The notes: generated from the letters alone by a model not told the origin. A stretch of DNA of 64,000 nt from Pseudomonas denitrificans (nom. rej.) (GCF_008807415.1 NZ_CP043626.1:6816509-6880508); one strand, 5' to 3'; counted from the first letter of the stretch, positions 17,086 to 25,821 are shown. Translations and numbers: made by a program.

Positions 17086-18445
17086 TCCTCTGGGCAGTAT
17101 CCGCCACTCTGTCCGTGGCTATTTCAAGGGCGGCGACAACCTCTCCGGCCAGCCGCTTCCGGAGGTCAGCAAGGCGCTGATCGAGGACGCGCCGCGGGTG
17201 GTGCGCCTGACCATCTGGATTCTCATCGGCTTCGTGGCCTTCCTGCTGCTCTGGGCGCACTTCGCGCAGATCGACGAAGTCACCCGTGGCGAGGGCAAGG
17301 CGATTCCCTCGTCAAAGGTGCAGAAGATCCAGAACCTGGAAGGCGGCATCGTCTCGCAGATCTTCGTCCACGAAGGGCAGGTGGTGCAGGCCGGCGAGCA
17401 GCTGATGCGCCTGGACCCGACGCGCTTCCAGTCCAACGTCGGCGAGACCGAGGCCGACCGCCTGGCGATGTTCCTGCGCGTGGAGCGCCTGTCCGCCGAG
17501 GTCGAGGACCGCGCTCTGAACATCCCCGACGACGTGCGCGCCAAGGCTCCGGGCCAGGCCAGCAGCGAAGAAGCGCTGTTCCACAGCCGCCAGCAACAGC
17601 TCAAGGACGAAACCGACGGCCTGCAGCAGCAACTGGTGCAGAAGCAGCAGGAACTGCGCGAGTTCATCTCCAAGCAGGCGCAGTACCGTAACGGCCTGAA
17701 CCTGCTGCGCCAGGAGATATCCATGTCCGAGCCGCTGGTGGCCCAGGGCGCGATGTCCCAGGTGGAACTGCTGCGCCTGAAGCGCGGTGAAGTGGAGAAC
17801 CGTGGCCAGCTCGACGCCACCACCCTGGCGATCCCGCGTGCCGAAGCGGCGGTGAAGGAAGTCGAGCGCAAGGTCGCCGAGACCCAGTCGCGCTTCCGCA
17901 GCGACGCGCTGAAGGAACTCAACGAAGCCCGCACCGAACTGAGCAAGGCCACCGCCACCGGCAAGGCGCTGGAAGACCGCGTCAGCCGCACCCTGGTCAC
18001 TTCGCCGGTGCGCGGCATCGTCAAGCAGCTGCTGGTGAACACCATCGGCGGCGTGATCCAGCCGGGCAGCGACCTGATCGAGATCGTCCCGCTGGACGAC
18101 ACCCTGCTGGTGGAAGCGCGCATCCGTCCGCAGGACATCGCCTTCCTGCGTCCCGGCCAGCACGCCATGGTCAAGTTCACCGCCTACGACTACACCATCT
18201 ACGGCGGCCTGCAGGCGGACCTGGAGCAGATCGGCGCCGACACCGTCACCGACGACGACGGCAACAGCTTCTACCTGATCAAGCTGCGCACCCGCAAAAG
18301 CCACCTGGGCACGGACGACAAGCCGCTGCTGATCATCCCCGGCATGATCGCCACCGTGGACATCATGACCGGCAAGAAGAGCATCCTCAGCTACCTGCTC
18401 AAGCCCATCCTGCGGGCCAAGGCGGAGGCGCTGCGCGAGCGTTGA
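17075..18445 (+). CDS. lapC: HlyD-family membrane fusion protein of the type I system (LapC-like)
   Basis: Periplasmic adaptor joining the ABC transporter to the TolC-like channel. The 456-residue product has one N-terminal membrane helix (about residues 47-66, WILIGFVAFLLLW), a split lipoyl domain (EGGIVSQIFVHEGQVVQAG and later TSPVRGIVKQL) and a long coiled coil between them. The C-terminal beta-barrel has the family motif FTAYDYTIYGGL. The GTG start at 17075 is preceded by AAGGGG and overlaps the transporter gene. A strong terminator follows 23 bp after the stop, so the export operon ends here. Confidence 0.93.
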   Translation: MSLNPLGSIRHSVRGYFKGGDNLSGQPLPEVSKALIEDAPRVVRLTIWILIGFVAFLLLWAHFAQIDEVTRGEGKAIPSSKVQKIQNLEGGIVSQIFVHEGQVVQAGEQLMRLDPTRFQSNVGETEADRLAMFLRVERLSAEVEDRALNIPDDVRAKAPGQASSEEALFHSRQQQLKDETDGLQQQLVQKQQELREFISKQAQYRNGLNLLRQEISMSEPLVAQGAMSQVELLRLKRGEVENRGQLDATTLAIPRAEAAVKEVERKVAETQSRFRSDALKELNEARTELSKATATGKALEDRVSRTLVTSPVRGIVKQLLVNTIGGVIQPGSDLIEIVPLDDTLLVEARIRPQDIAFLRPGQHAMVKFTAYDYTIYGGLQADLEQIGADTVTDDDGNSFYLIKLRTRKSHLGTDDKPLLIIPGMIATVDIMTGKKSILSYLLKPILRAKAEALRER

Positions 18446-18467
18446 TTGCCGCGCGGGACCAAACGAA

Positions 18468-18500
18468 ACGGGCCACCCAAGGGTGGCCCGTCTTGTTTTT
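18468..18500 (+). terminator. Intrinsic terminator of the adhesin export operon
   Basis: An 11-bp perfect stem (ACGGGCCACCC / GGGTGGCCCGT) with a 2-nt loop is followed by CTTGTTTTT. It lies just after the HlyD-like gene stop. Confidence 0.9.
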
Positions 18501-18507
18501 ACGCACC

Positions 18508-18530
18508 GTAGGAGCGGACCTTGTCCGCGA
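18508..18530. repeat. Pseudomonas REP-like element
   Basis: GTAGGAGCGGACCTTGTCCG and the following CGA form the short hairpin (GCGGAC/GTCCGC) that is a common intergenic repeat of Pseudomonas genomes. It immediately follows the terminator of the export operon and starts a run of three different palindromic elements before 18750. Confidence 0.65.
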
Positions 18531-18565
18531 AATCCAACGCGGCGGAATCCGTTGCTTGCAGGATC

Positions 18566-18642
18566 GCAGGGCGGATAACGCGCCAGCGCTATCCGCCGCG
18601 CGGGAATCGGCGGATAACCCGTTCCGGGTTATCCGCCCTACG
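18566..18642. repeat. Palindromic repeat family A, copy 1 (REPIN-like double hairpin)
   Basis: Two adjacent hairpins built on GGCGGATAAC...GTTATCCGCC are flanked by AGGGCG at the left and CGCCCTACG at the right. Related copies lie at 21229-21305, 23400-23475 and 50749-50820. No gene is present between 18446 and 18788; that stretch holds the terminator, a REP, this copy and one family B element. Confidence 0.85.
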
Positions 18643-18671
18643 CGTCTACCGCGGTCCCGGAGGACGCTTGC

Positions 18672-18749
18672 GTAGGATGGGTGGAGCTTGCGATACCCAT
18701 GCAGGTGCGCGGGGTCGATGGGTATCGCTGCGCTCCACGCCATCCTACG
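18672..18749. repeat. Palindromic repeat family B, copy 1
   Basis: A single long imperfect hairpin of about 78 bp. GTAGGATGGGTGGAGC and GCGATACCCAT on the left pair with ATGGGTATCGC and GCTCCACGCCATCCTACG on the right, with a loop of about 16 nt. The reverse-complement copy is at 55453-55534. Confidence 0.85.
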
Positions 18750-18788
18750 TTTTGGCTTGAACGTGGCCCATGGACCTATTCGGTTCCA

Positions 18789-19430
18789 TCAATAAGCCAC
18801 GGTAAACCGCTGCTGGTGATGGTTGGCTTGCTCGGCCTCGTCGATCATCGCCACCGCCAGGTCCGGCAGGGAGATGCGGCTCTCGCCATTGCCGTCGAAC
18901 AGTACCTGGTCGCCGCCAATGCGGAAGCTGCCGCTGCGGGTCTCGCCGTCGAGCAGCATGGCCGGGCTGAGGAAGGCCCAATCCAGCTCCTTCTCGCCAC
19001 GCAATTGATCCAGTGCGTCGGCGGCGCCGAGTGCGCCCTGCTTCCACTGCTCGGGGAATTCCGGGCTGTCCACCAGACGCTGGCCGGGAGCGATCTCCAG
19101 GCTGCCAGCGCCGCCGAGCACCAGCAGGCGTTTCACGCCGGAAGCCTTCACCCCGTCGAGGATGGCGCGGCTGCCGCTGGCGTGGGCCTCGCGGATATCC
19201 GGGTTGCCCCAGCCGGCGTTGAACGCGCTGATCACGACGTCCTGGCCAGCCACGGCACGGGCGACCTGGGCCGCGTCGAAGACGTCGGCCTGGATCACCT
19301 TGAGGTGGTCGCGCGCCGGCAGTTTCGCCGGGTCGCGCACCAATGCGGTGACCTGGTGGCCTCGGCGCAGGGCCTCTTCGAGGAAGTAATGGCCGACGTG
19401 GCCGGTGGCGCCGATCAGGGCAATGTTCAT
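18789..19430 (-). CDS. NAD(P)-dependent epimerase/reductase, NmrA-like
   Basis: A 213-residue single-domain Rossmann protein of the atypical short-chain dehydrogenase group. The N-terminus MNIALIGATGHVG carries the GxxGxxG dinucleotide-binding motif. ALVRDPAKL and later DVVISAFNAGW fit the NAD(P)H-binding family (NmrA/YwnB-like). The ATG at 19430 has AAGGTG upstream and lies directly before the glycine motif; longer in-frame starts upstream are not needed. It stands alone with an opposite-strand secretion operon to its left. Substrate and role are unknown; relatives act as redox sensors or flavin reductases. Confidence 0.75.
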   Translation of the reverse strand: MNIALIGATGHVGHYFLEEALRRGHQVTALVRDPAKLPARDHLKVIQADVFDAAQVARAVAGQDVVISAFNAGWGNPDIREAHASGSRAILDGVKASGVKRLLVLGGAGSLEIAPGQRLVDSPEFPEQWKQGALGAADALDQLRGEKELDWAFLSPAMLLDGETRSGSFRIGGDQVLFDGNGESRISLPDLAVAMIDEAEQANHHQQRFTVAY

Positions 19431-19560
19431 GGAATCACCTTTTCGTGGGAGGGAGTGCCGCGCCTGGCTGTGCAGGGTTGGCAGGTGATTCATCTTCGGC
19501 CGGCGACCGCCGGCGATAAAGACCGGCTGACGCCATGCACTCATAAGCCCGGCTTCACAA

Positions 19561-20193
19561 TCAGTCCTTGCTGTCGTCGCTCATCAGGCTCAGCCCCCGC
19601 GCCACCGCCAGCGCGATGAACAGCGCGCCCATGATCGCTTCGCTGCCCGCCAGCAGGCGCGCCAGCGGGTTCACCGGGACGATGTCGCCGTAGCCGATGG
19701 TGGTCAGGGTGATCATGCTGAAGTAGATGAAGGCGTCCAGATGCAGTGCCCCATTGTTGGTCTGGAAGCTGCCCGGTCTGAGGTCCTCGATCAGGTTGTA
19801 GGCCAGGGCGAAAGACAGGGCGAAGTTCAGGTACAGGGCGCAGAGTCCGTAGAGCAACTCGCGGGTGACGGGGCGTTCCTGGGTGACGCGGCGGAACAGT
19901 GCGACGACCAGCAACTGAATGAAGATCAATTGCGGAATACCTCGCTGCAGTGTGGGGTGCACATGCCACGCGGCGGGGGCGAACAGCATGAACAGGCTGA
20001 GCACACCCATCACGCTGATGAAGCTGAAAAGCATGCTATGGCTGCGGACGGTGTTCAGGCCAGCCAGCACCATCAGCAACAGGCTGCACAATTCCAGCAG
20101 CGGGTTGGGCGATGGGAAAGCCAGGACGACCAGCAGCAGAAGGATGCTGTTGAGCAGAAGACGAAAGCGATAGCGCAGCAGGAATGAGTTCAA
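19561..20193 (-). CDS. Two-transmembrane potassium-channel-type ion channel
   Basis: Inner membrane protein of about 210 residues with several hydrophobic segments and a C-terminal pore region. The selectivity filter TTIGYGD is preceded by DAFIYFSMI, the pore helix of bacterial ion channels (Ion_trans_2 type). I chose the TTG at 20193, which has AGAGGG about 9 bp upstream. The longer in-frame ATG at 20310 would extend into the neighbouring dehydrogenase gene and adds non-membrane sequence. No C-terminal RCK domain follows, so gating by nucleotides is not evident. Family confidence is high, start confidence moderate. Confidence 0.72.
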   Translation of the reverse strand: MNSFLLRYRFRLLLNSILLLLVVLAFPSPNPLLELCSLLLMVLAGLNTVRSHSMLFSFISVMGVLSLFMLFAPAAWHVHPTLQRGIPQLIFIQLLVVALFRRVTQERPVTRELLYGLCALYLNFALSFALAYNLIEDLRPGSFQTNNGALHLDAFIYFSMITLTTIGYGDIVPVNPLARLLAGSEAIMGALFIALAVARGLSLMSDDSKD

Positions 20194-20263
20194 GGCCGAT
20201 GGCCCTCTGTCCTTCAGGGGAGGCCAGTCTCGGCCGGGACACACGAGCGCACCATGCCTGTAC

Positions 20264-21148
20264 CTAGGAATCGAACAGCTTCTGCACGACGGAAAAGTCC
20301 TGTTCTCCATGGCCCTGTTTCACCAGCAGCCGGTACATCGCCAGTGCCAGGCTGCCCATGGGCGTGCTGTTGCCACTGACCTGCGCGGTCTCCTGCGCCA
20401 GACCCAGGTCCTTGGTCATCAGCGCGGCCATGAAACCGCCGGTGTAGCCGCGCGAGGCGGGGGCGTTTTCCATCACGCCGGGCCACGGGTTGTACACCTC
20501 CAGCGCCCAGTTGCCGCCGGAGCTGCGCCGCATGATCTCCGACAGCACTACCGGGTCCAGGCCATTGGCAGCGCCCAGGGCGAGGGATTCGGCGGTACCG
20601 ATCATCAGCACGGCGAGCAACTGGTTGTTGCATACCTTGGCCACTTGCCCGGCACCGTCGCCGCCGGCGTGGAAGATATTGCGGCCCATGGCTGAGAACA
20701 CCGGGCGCGCGCGTTCGAGCACCTCGGCATCGCCGCCGACCATGAAGGTCAGGGTGCCGGCGATGGCGCCGCCAGTGCCGCCGGAGACGGGAGCGTCGAG
20801 CAGGGGGATATGCCTTTCGGCCGCCGCTTGATGCACCTTGCGCGCCGAGGCCGGGGCGATGGTGGAACACTCCAGCACCAGGGTGCCGGGGGCGATGTGC
20901 GCGAGCAGGCCTTCGTTGCCGAGGTAGAGCCCCTCGACGTGCTGGCTGGCCGGCAGCATGGTGACCACCACGTCGGCGCCGTCCACTGCGTCATGGGCAC
21001 TGCGGGCGGCACTGGCGCCCTGGGCGATCAGGCCGTCGATGGTGCTCTGCACCAGGTCGAACACGCGCAGCAGGTAGCCGGCCTTGATCAGGTTGGCGGC
21101 CATGGGGGCGCCCATGTGGCCGAGGCCGATGAAGGCGATGGTTTGCAT
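20264..21148 (-). CDS. mmsB: 3-hydroxyisobutyrate dehydrogenase
   Basis: Oxidises 3-hydroxyisobutyrate to methylmalonate semialdehyde with NAD in valine catabolism. The 294-residue product has the N-terminal Rossmann motif GLGHMGAPMA, DAPVSGGTGGA in the substrate-binding segment and the catalytic lysine in TKDLGLA. The ATG at 21148 is preceded by AGGAGG; an upstream in-frame start is less likely. It is the last of four co-oriented genes that together cover isobutyryl-CoA to methylmalonate semialdehyde. A family A repeat lies between it and the hydrolase gene. The PAO1 orthologue should be PA0743, which has also been described as a beta-hydroxyacid dehydrogenase with some activity on serine, so substrate preference is not certain. 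Confidence 0.85.
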   Translation of the reverse strand: MQTIAFIGLGHMGAPMAANLIKAGYLLRVFDLVQSTIDGLIAQGASAARSAHDAVDGADVVVTMLPASQHVEGLYLGNEGLLAHIAPGTLVLECSTIAPASARKVHQAAAERHIPLLDAPVSGGTGGAIAGTLTFMVGGDAEVLERARPVFSAMGRNIFHAGGDGAGQVAKVCNNQLLAVLMIGTAESLALGAANGLDPVVLSEIMRRSSGGNWALEVYNPWPGVMENAPASRGYTGGFMAALMTKDLGLAQETAQVSGNSTPMGSLALAMYRLLVKQGHGEQDFSVVQKLFDS

Positions 21149-21228
21149 GCTGGTTTCCTCCTGTTGGACCACAGAACACGCCAGCGCCAGCAGACCGCAT
21201 TCCCAATCCGAGGCGGGTAGCGGTTCGC

Positions 21229-21305
21229 GTAGGGCGTATAACGCGCCAGCGTTATCCGCCGCTCGGTCGGCGGCGGATAACCTGTTCCAGGTTATGCGCC
21301 CTACG
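21229..21305. repeat. Palindromic repeat family A, copy 2
   Basis: GTAGGGCG...CGCCCTAC ends enclose two hairpins (ATAACGCgccaGCGTTAT and GGATAACCTGttcCAGGTTAT). It sits between two genes of the valine cluster, in the 174-bp gap between mmsB and the CoA hydrolase gene. Confidence 0.88.
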
Positions 21306-21322
21306 CTGCTCAGGGAGGGCGG

Positions 21323-22426
21323 TTACAGGTCCGCCAGCGGATGCTCGCCCTCCCAGGTCGCGTCGAAGTGCGCATTCACCACAGCATCAGGTATGGCAGC
21401 GATATCCGGCCAGTGCCAGTGCGGGGTGTTGTCCTTGTCGATCAGCCGGGCCCGCACGCCCTCCGGGAATTCCGGGTGGCGACAGCAGTTCAGGCTCATC
21501 GCGTACTCCATGCGGAACACCTCGGCAGTCGACAGATGGCGCGCGCGGCGGATCTGTTCCCAGACCAGATGGGCGGTCAGCGGGCAGCCCGAGGCGAGGG
21601 TCTTCGCCCCGCGGGCGATCAGCGCGTCCTCGTCGTTGACCAGCGCGGTCAGTGCGTTCCAGGCCTCGGCGATATTGGCGCTGTCGAGCACCGCATCCAG
21701 GCGTGCGCGGCGCGGCAGCAGCTGGGCTTCGGGCATCTCGCCACGGGCTTCGTGCTCCAGCGCCTGGAGCAGGCTGTGCAGCTGCACGTCAGCCTGTTCG
21801 CGCCAGTTCAGTTGCACCAGACCTTCGATCAGGTCGTCCTGCTGAGTGTCGAGCAGGAAGCGGTCGGCGAGGTCCAGGTCCAGCGCGTCGCGGGCGTTCA
21901 TCTGCGTCGCGGTCAGCCCGAGGAACAGGCCAAGGCGGCCGGGCAGGCGGGCGAGGAACCAGCTGGCGCCGACATCCGGGTACAGGCCGATATTCACTTC
22001 CGGCATGGCCAGGCGGCTGCTCGGAGTGACGATGCGCACGCCGGCGCCCTGCATCAGGCCCATGCCGCCGCCCATGACGTAGCCGTGGGCCCAGCAGATC
22101 AGCGGTTTGGAATAGGTGTGGATGAGGTAGTCCAGGCGGTACTCGTCGGCGAAGAAGCGGCGCGCCAGTTCCGGCACCTCGCCGGGCTTCTCACGGCAGG
22201 CATCGACCAGCTTGCGCACGTCGCCGCCGGCGCAGAAGGCCTTGCCGCCGTTGCCACGCAGCACCACGCAGGCGATCTGCGCGTCGTCCTGCCAGACGCG
22301 CAGCTGGTGGTTCATCGCCTCGATCATCGGCAGGCTCAGGGCATTCAGGCTCTTCTCCGCGTCCAGCGTCACCACGCCGATGCGGAAGCCATGCAGGCCG
22401 GGGCGTTCTTCGAACATCACATTCAT
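21323..22426 (-). CDS. 3-hydroxyisobutyryl-CoA hydrolase family protein
   Basis: Probably releases 3-hydroxyisobutyrate from its CoA ester in valine breakdown. At 367 residues it is longer than a simple enoyl-CoA hydratase and has the HIBCH/ECH_2 pattern: FCAGGDVRKLV in the oxyanion-hole region, VMGGGMGLMQGAGVRI, and PEVNIGLYPDVGASWFL. The C-terminal extension is typical of the hydrolases. The ATG at 22426 is 10 bp after the stop of the adjacent hydratase gene, indicating one transcript. The PAO1 counterpart is PA0744. The function is inferred from family and neighbours. Confidence 0.82.
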   Translation of the reverse strand: MNVMFEERPGLHGFRIGVVTLDAEKSLNALSLPMIEAMNHQLRVWQDDAQIACVVLRGNGGKAFCAGGDVRKLVDACREKPGEVPELARRFFADEYRLDYLIHTYSKPLICWAHGYVMGGGMGLMQGAGVRIVTPSSRLAMPEVNIGLYPDVGASWFLARLPGRLGLFLGLTATQMNARDALDLDLADRFLLDTQQDDLIEGLVQLNWREQADVQLHSLLQALEHEARGEMPEAQLLPRRARLDAVLDSANIAEAWNALTALVNDEDALIARGAKTLASGCPLTAHLVWEQIRRARHLSTAEVFRMEYAMSLNCCRHPEFPEGVRARLIDKDNTPHWHWPDIAAIPDAVVNAHFDATWEGEHPLADL

Positions 22427-22436
22427 GGTCAGGGCC

Positions 22437-23255
22437 TTATTGGTTGCGCCAGTGCGGGTCGCGTTTTTCCAGGAAGGCGTTCACGCCCTCGCGGGTGTCA
22501 TCGGCGTCGAACAGGTCGACGAAGCGCTCGCGCTCCTCCGGCAGCCAGGTGGTCGGGCCGCGCTCGCGGGCGCCCTGGATCAGCGGCTTGATGGTGCGCA
22601 CCGCCACCGGGCTCTGCCGCGCGACCTTGGCGGCCAGCAGCAGGGCGGTGCCGCGGGCTTCGCCGGTATCGACGACCTGCTCGATGAGACCGATGCGCAG
22701 CGCGGTGTCGGCATCGACACGCTCGCCGCAGAGGATCATGCGCTTGGCCCAGCCTTCGCCGACCAGCCACGGCAGCGCCTGGGTGCCGCCGGCGCAGGGC
22801 AGCAGGCCCACGGTGGCTTCGGGCAGGGCCATCTGCGCCTGGCGCTCGGCGATGCGGATGTCACAGGCCAGGGCACATTCCAGGCCGCCACCCATGGCGT
22901 AGCCGTTGATCGCGGCGATGGACACGCCACGGAAGTCGCGCAGCGTCTCGAAGGCTTCACCGAAGCGGCGGGCCATCTCGCGGGCGCGGGCCTTGTCGCC
23001 GTCGGCGAACATGTTCAGGTCGGCGCCGGCGGAGAAGAATTTCGGGCCCTGGCCGGTCACCACCAGGGCGTAGATATCGTCGTCGCGGTTCAGGTGCTCG
23101 ACCACCTGACGCAGGCCGATCAGCGAGTCGCGGTCCCAGGTGTTGGCCGGCGGGTGGTTGATGGTGATCAGCGCGGTGTGCCCGTGTTTTTCCACGGTCA
23201 GCTTGTGGGTCAGGTCGAAGACTCCGGGCTTGTAGGGTTCGAGGGCGTTGCTCAT
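22437..23255 (-). CDS. dspI: Enoyl-CoA hydratase, DspI orthologue
   Basis: Crotonase-fold enzyme of 272 residues with the oxyanion-hole motifs FFSAGADL and MGGGLECALACD and the catalytic glutamate in LPEATVGLLP. In the cluster it would hydrate methacrylyl-CoA. The PAO1 orthologue PA0745 has been described as DspI, needed to make the biofilm dispersion signal cis-2-decenoic acid; whether this copy does so cannot be told from sequence. The ATG at 23255 has AAGGAG 7 bp upstream; another ATG two codons earlier touches the ribosome binding site and is unlikely. It is closely coupled to the following hydrolase gene. Confidence 0.82.
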   Translation of the reverse strand: MSNALEPYKPGVFDLTHKLTVEKHGHTALITINHPPANTWDRDSLIGLRQVVEHLNRDDDIYALVVTGQGPKFFSAGADLNMFADGDKARAREMARRFGEAFETLRDFRGVSIAAINGYAMGGGLECALACDIRIAERQAQMALPEATVGLLPCAGGTQALPWLVGEGWAKRMILCGERVDADTALRIGLIEQVVDTGEARGTALLLAAKVARQSPVAVRTIKPLIQGARERGPTTWLPEERERFVDLFDADDTREGVNAFLEKRDPHWRNQ

Positions 23256-23399
23256 GGGCATCTCCTTGTCGGTGTCGCCAGCGGGCGGGCGTATGGGCAT
23301 GGACTCTAGGCGTGCGCGGCAGGGCGAGTCCATGTCCGATCTGTTCGATTGCGTCCGCGTGGGCGGGCGGTTTTTCCAGTGATTCGTGTGGATTGATTC

Positions 23400-23475
23400 G
23401 TAGGGCGGATAACGCGCCAGCGTTATCCGCCATCCCAGGTGCGGCGGATAACCTGTTCCAGGTTATGCGCCCTAC
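23400..23475. repeat. Palindromic repeat family A, copy 3
   Basis: GTAGGGCGGATAACGC and the rest of the element closely match copy 2, with the same GATAACCTGTTCCAGGTTAT second hairpin and a different 10-nt spacer. It lies in the 350-bp gene-free gap between the hydratase and acyl-CoA dehydrogenase genes. Confidence 0.88.
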
Positions 23476-23525
23476 GGTTCTGTTCGGTGCAGGATGACGC
23501 CTTGGCGTCAGCCGGTACGGACGGC

Positions 23526-23574
23526 TCCCTCTCCCTTCGGAGCGGGGCGCGCAGCCAGGGCTGGGGGAGAGGGG
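23526..23574. repeat. Imperfect inverted repeat downstream of the acyl-CoA dehydrogenase gene
   Basis: TCCCTCTCCC at 23526 and GGGAGAGGGG at 23565 can pair around a loop of about 29 nt. Such CCCTCTCCC hairpins are frequent between Pseudomonas genes. It follows the dehydrogenase stop by about 30 bp on the minus strand, but no T run follows, so termination is doubtful. Confidence 0.5.
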
Positions 23575-23605
23575 GCTGTCCGCACACTCCTGAGTGGGTC
23601 AGTGA

Positions 23606-24769
23606 TCACAGCAACCTGTCCAGCATTCCGCCCTGTTCCAGCAGGCGCCGGGCGACGATGACCCGCATGATCTCGTTGGTGCCTTCGAGGATCTGGTGCA
23701 CGCGGCTGTCGCGCACCCAGCGCTCCAGCGGGTAGTCGTTGAGGTAGCCGTAGCCGCCGTGCAGCTGCAGCGCCTCGTTGCACAGGGCGAAGCAGCGGTC
23801 GGTGGCGAAACGCTTAGCCATGGCGCAATACAGGGTCGCCTCGCCGTCCTTGTGGTCCAGCTTGTGCGCGGCCAGGCGCACCATCTGCCGGCTGGCGGTG
23901 AGATCGGTGAGCATGTCGGCGAGCTTGAACTGCAGGGCCTGGAACTCGGCCAGCGCCTTGCCGAACTGCTTGCGCTCCTCGACGTAGCGCAGCGACTGCT
24001 CCAGCGCCGCCTGGGCCGCGCCGAGGGAGCAACTGGCGATGTTCAGGCGGCCGCCGTCCAGGCCCTTCATGGCGTAGACGAAGCCCTGGCCCTCCGGGCC
24101 GATGCGGTTGCCGGCGGGGATGCGCACGCCTTCGAAGGTGATGGTGCGGGTCGGCTGGGCCTTCCAGCCCATCTTGTCTTCGTTGCGGCCGTAGCGGATG
24201 CCCTCGGCGTTGGCCGGCACCAGGAAGCACGAAATGCCCTTGGCGCCTTCCTCGCCGGTGCGCGCCATGACGATCAGCACGTCGGTGGAGCCGGCGCCGG
24301 AAATGAAGGTCTTGGCGCCGTCGAGTACGTAGTCATCGCCGTCGCGTTTGGCGCGGGTGCGCAGGCGCGCGGCGTCGGAGCCGGCGTCCGGCTCGGTCAG
24401 GCAGTAGGAGGCCAGCAGCTCGCCGCCGATCAGCCCCGGCAGCCACTGCTCCTTGAGCGCGGCGTCGCCGAAGCTTGAGAGCATCCAGCTGGCCATGTTG
24501 TGGATGGTCATGTAGGCGGTGGTGGCGACGCAGCCTGCGGCCAGTTGCTCGAAGATCAGCGAGGCGGACAGGCGCGACAGGCCCAGGCCGCCGTCTTGCT
24601 CGGCGATGTACAGGCCCAGGTAGCCCTGTTCGGCGGCGCGGCGGATCACTTCCACCGGGAAGTGGTGCTGGCGGTCCCAGTCGGCGGCGTGGGGCGCCAG
24701 TTCGCGGCTGGCGAAGGCGCGGGCGCTCTCCACCAGCAGGCGTTGTTCTTCGGACAGATCGAAATGCAT
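23606..24769 (-). CDS. Acyl-CoA dehydrogenase, isobutyryl-CoA type
   Basis: FAD-dependent oxidation of a short branched acyl-CoA, by context isobutyryl-CoA to methacrylyl-CoA. The 387-residue protein shows the family signatures CLTEPDAGSDA, KTFISGAG and GMxxARI-type C-terminal segments. HGGYGYLNDYPLERWVRD and HQILEGTNEIM contain the expected catalytic glutamate region. The ATG at 24769 gives a full-length N-terminal helical domain (DLSEEQRLLVESARAFA). It is the first gene of the valine cluster; PAO1 PA0746 is the counterpart. A methylmalonate-semialdehyde dehydrogenase gene, which I recall next in PAO1 (PA0747), is absent here. Confidence 0.88.
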   Translation of the reverse strand: MHFDLSEEQRLLVESARAFASRELAPHAADWDRQHHFPVEVIRRAAEQGYLGLYIAEQDGGLGLSRLSASLIFEQLAAGCVATTAYMTIHNMASWMLSSFGDAALKEQWLPGLIGGELLASYCLTEPDAGSDAARLRTRAKRDGDDYVLDGAKTFISGAGSTDVLIVMARTGEEGAKGISCFLVPANAEGIRYGRNEDKMGWKAQPTRTITFEGVRIPAGNRIGPEGQGFVYAMKGLDGGRLNIASCSLGAAQAALEQSLRYVEERKQFGKALAEFQALQFKLADMLTDLTASRQMVRLAAHKLDHKDGEATLYCAMAKRFATDRCFALCNEALQLHGGYGYLNDYPLERWVRDSRVHQILEGTNEIMRVIVARRLLEQGGMLDRLL

Positions 24770-24941
24770 GCAGCTACCTCTGTTTGTTCTTGTCGGCTAC
24801 CGCTTCGCGCTCGTGGCGCGCGCTTATTGGGCTCTTGGGTAAAGAGTCCTTCGGTTATAGCCGTTGCGCCATCGGCTGTGGATTGACGATCTTGTGCTGG
24901 GGATGGACGATCTTGGTATTGCCGATCCCGGATTCGTGCCC

Positions 24942-25820
24942 ATGTCCCGTCCACTGATCTCTACCTGGCCGCTGCCGCAGCAGGGCGTGCGCTTCATCAC
25001 CCCGCCACGCCTGCGCCGCGCGCTGGATCGCCATCCGCTGGGCCAGGCCTGCTATCCGCTGGCGCTGGGCTACTACCCGGCAGCGGTAGGGCATCGCATG
25101 GAGCGGGAAGACCCGGACGATCACCTGCTGATCTACTGCAGCGCAGGGCTCGGCTGGCTGGAAACGGCGGATGGACGATTCGAGGTCGCCGGCGGTGATC
25201 TGCTGGTGCTGCCCAAGGGCCGCGCCCACGCTTATGGCGCCGACCTGCAGCAACCCTGGTCGATCTTCTGGGTGCACCTGGAAGGCCGGCTGGCCGAGGA
25301 TTTCCTGCGCCCGCTGGGCAAGTCGCCGCGCCTGCGCGTGGGCGTGCAGCCGCGCATTCTCGGTGAGTTCGATGCGCTGTTGGCGCTGCGCCGGCAAGGC
25401 CTGAGCCTGCCGCACTTCATCCATGCCGCCCACCTGCTGCAGAGCCTGCTGACCTCGCTGGCCCTGCGCCCGGCGCGGGCGCGGCTGAAGTCCGGACGGG
25501 TACTGGACGTGGAGGCGGTGCAGGCGATGATGCGCGAGCACCTGCACGATGCGCTGAACCTCGACGAGCTGGCGGCGCAGTTCCGCCTGTCGCGCTTCCA
25601 CTTCGCCAAGACCTACCGCGCGCTGACCGGCCAGGCGCCGATCCAGGACTTCATCCGGCTGAAGATGACCCACGCCTGCCGGCTGCTCGACCAGGGCAAC
25701 CTGGAAGTACGCCAGGTGGCTGAGCAACTGGGCTACGCCGACCCGTACTACTTCTCGCGGCTGTTCAAGAGCGTGGTGGGCATGGCGCCCAGTCACTACC
25801 GGGCGCTGCACACCGGCTGA
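24942..25820 (+). CDS. AraC-family transcriptional regulator
   Basis: A 292-residue regulator with an N-terminal cupin sensor domain (GGDLLVLPKGRAHAY) and a C-terminal double helix-turn-helix (LNLDELAAQFRLSRFHFAKTYRALTG, then VRQVAEQLGYADPYYFSRLFKSVVGMAPSHYR). The start is uncertain: ATG at 24942 is preferred for domain length, but ATG at 24903 is also open. It is divergent from the acyl-CoA dehydrogenase gene and is a plausible regulator of that cluster, matching the position of PA0748. Its stop is 1 bp from that of the convergent binding-protein gene. Confidence 0.85.
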   Translation: MSRPLISTWPLPQQGVRFITPPRLRRALDRHPLGQACYPLALGYYPAAVGHRMEREDPDDHLLIYCSAGLGWLETADGRFEVAGGDLLVLPKGRAHAYGADLQQPWSIFWVHLEGRLAEDFLRPLGKSPRLRVGVQPRILGEFDALLALRRQGLSLPHFIHAAHLLQSLLTSLALRPARARLKSGRVLDVEAVQAMMREHLHDALNLDELAAQFRLSRFHFAKTYRALTGQAPIQDFIRLKMTHACRLLDQGNLEVRQVAEQLGYADPYYFSRLFKSVVGMAPSHYRALHTG

Positions 25821-25821
25821 G

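Noticed and set aside
18508-18749. Insertion sequence or integration site after the export operon
   Set aside because: There is no transposase or integrase gene and no direct-repeat target site that I could see; the sequence is three short palindromic repeats.
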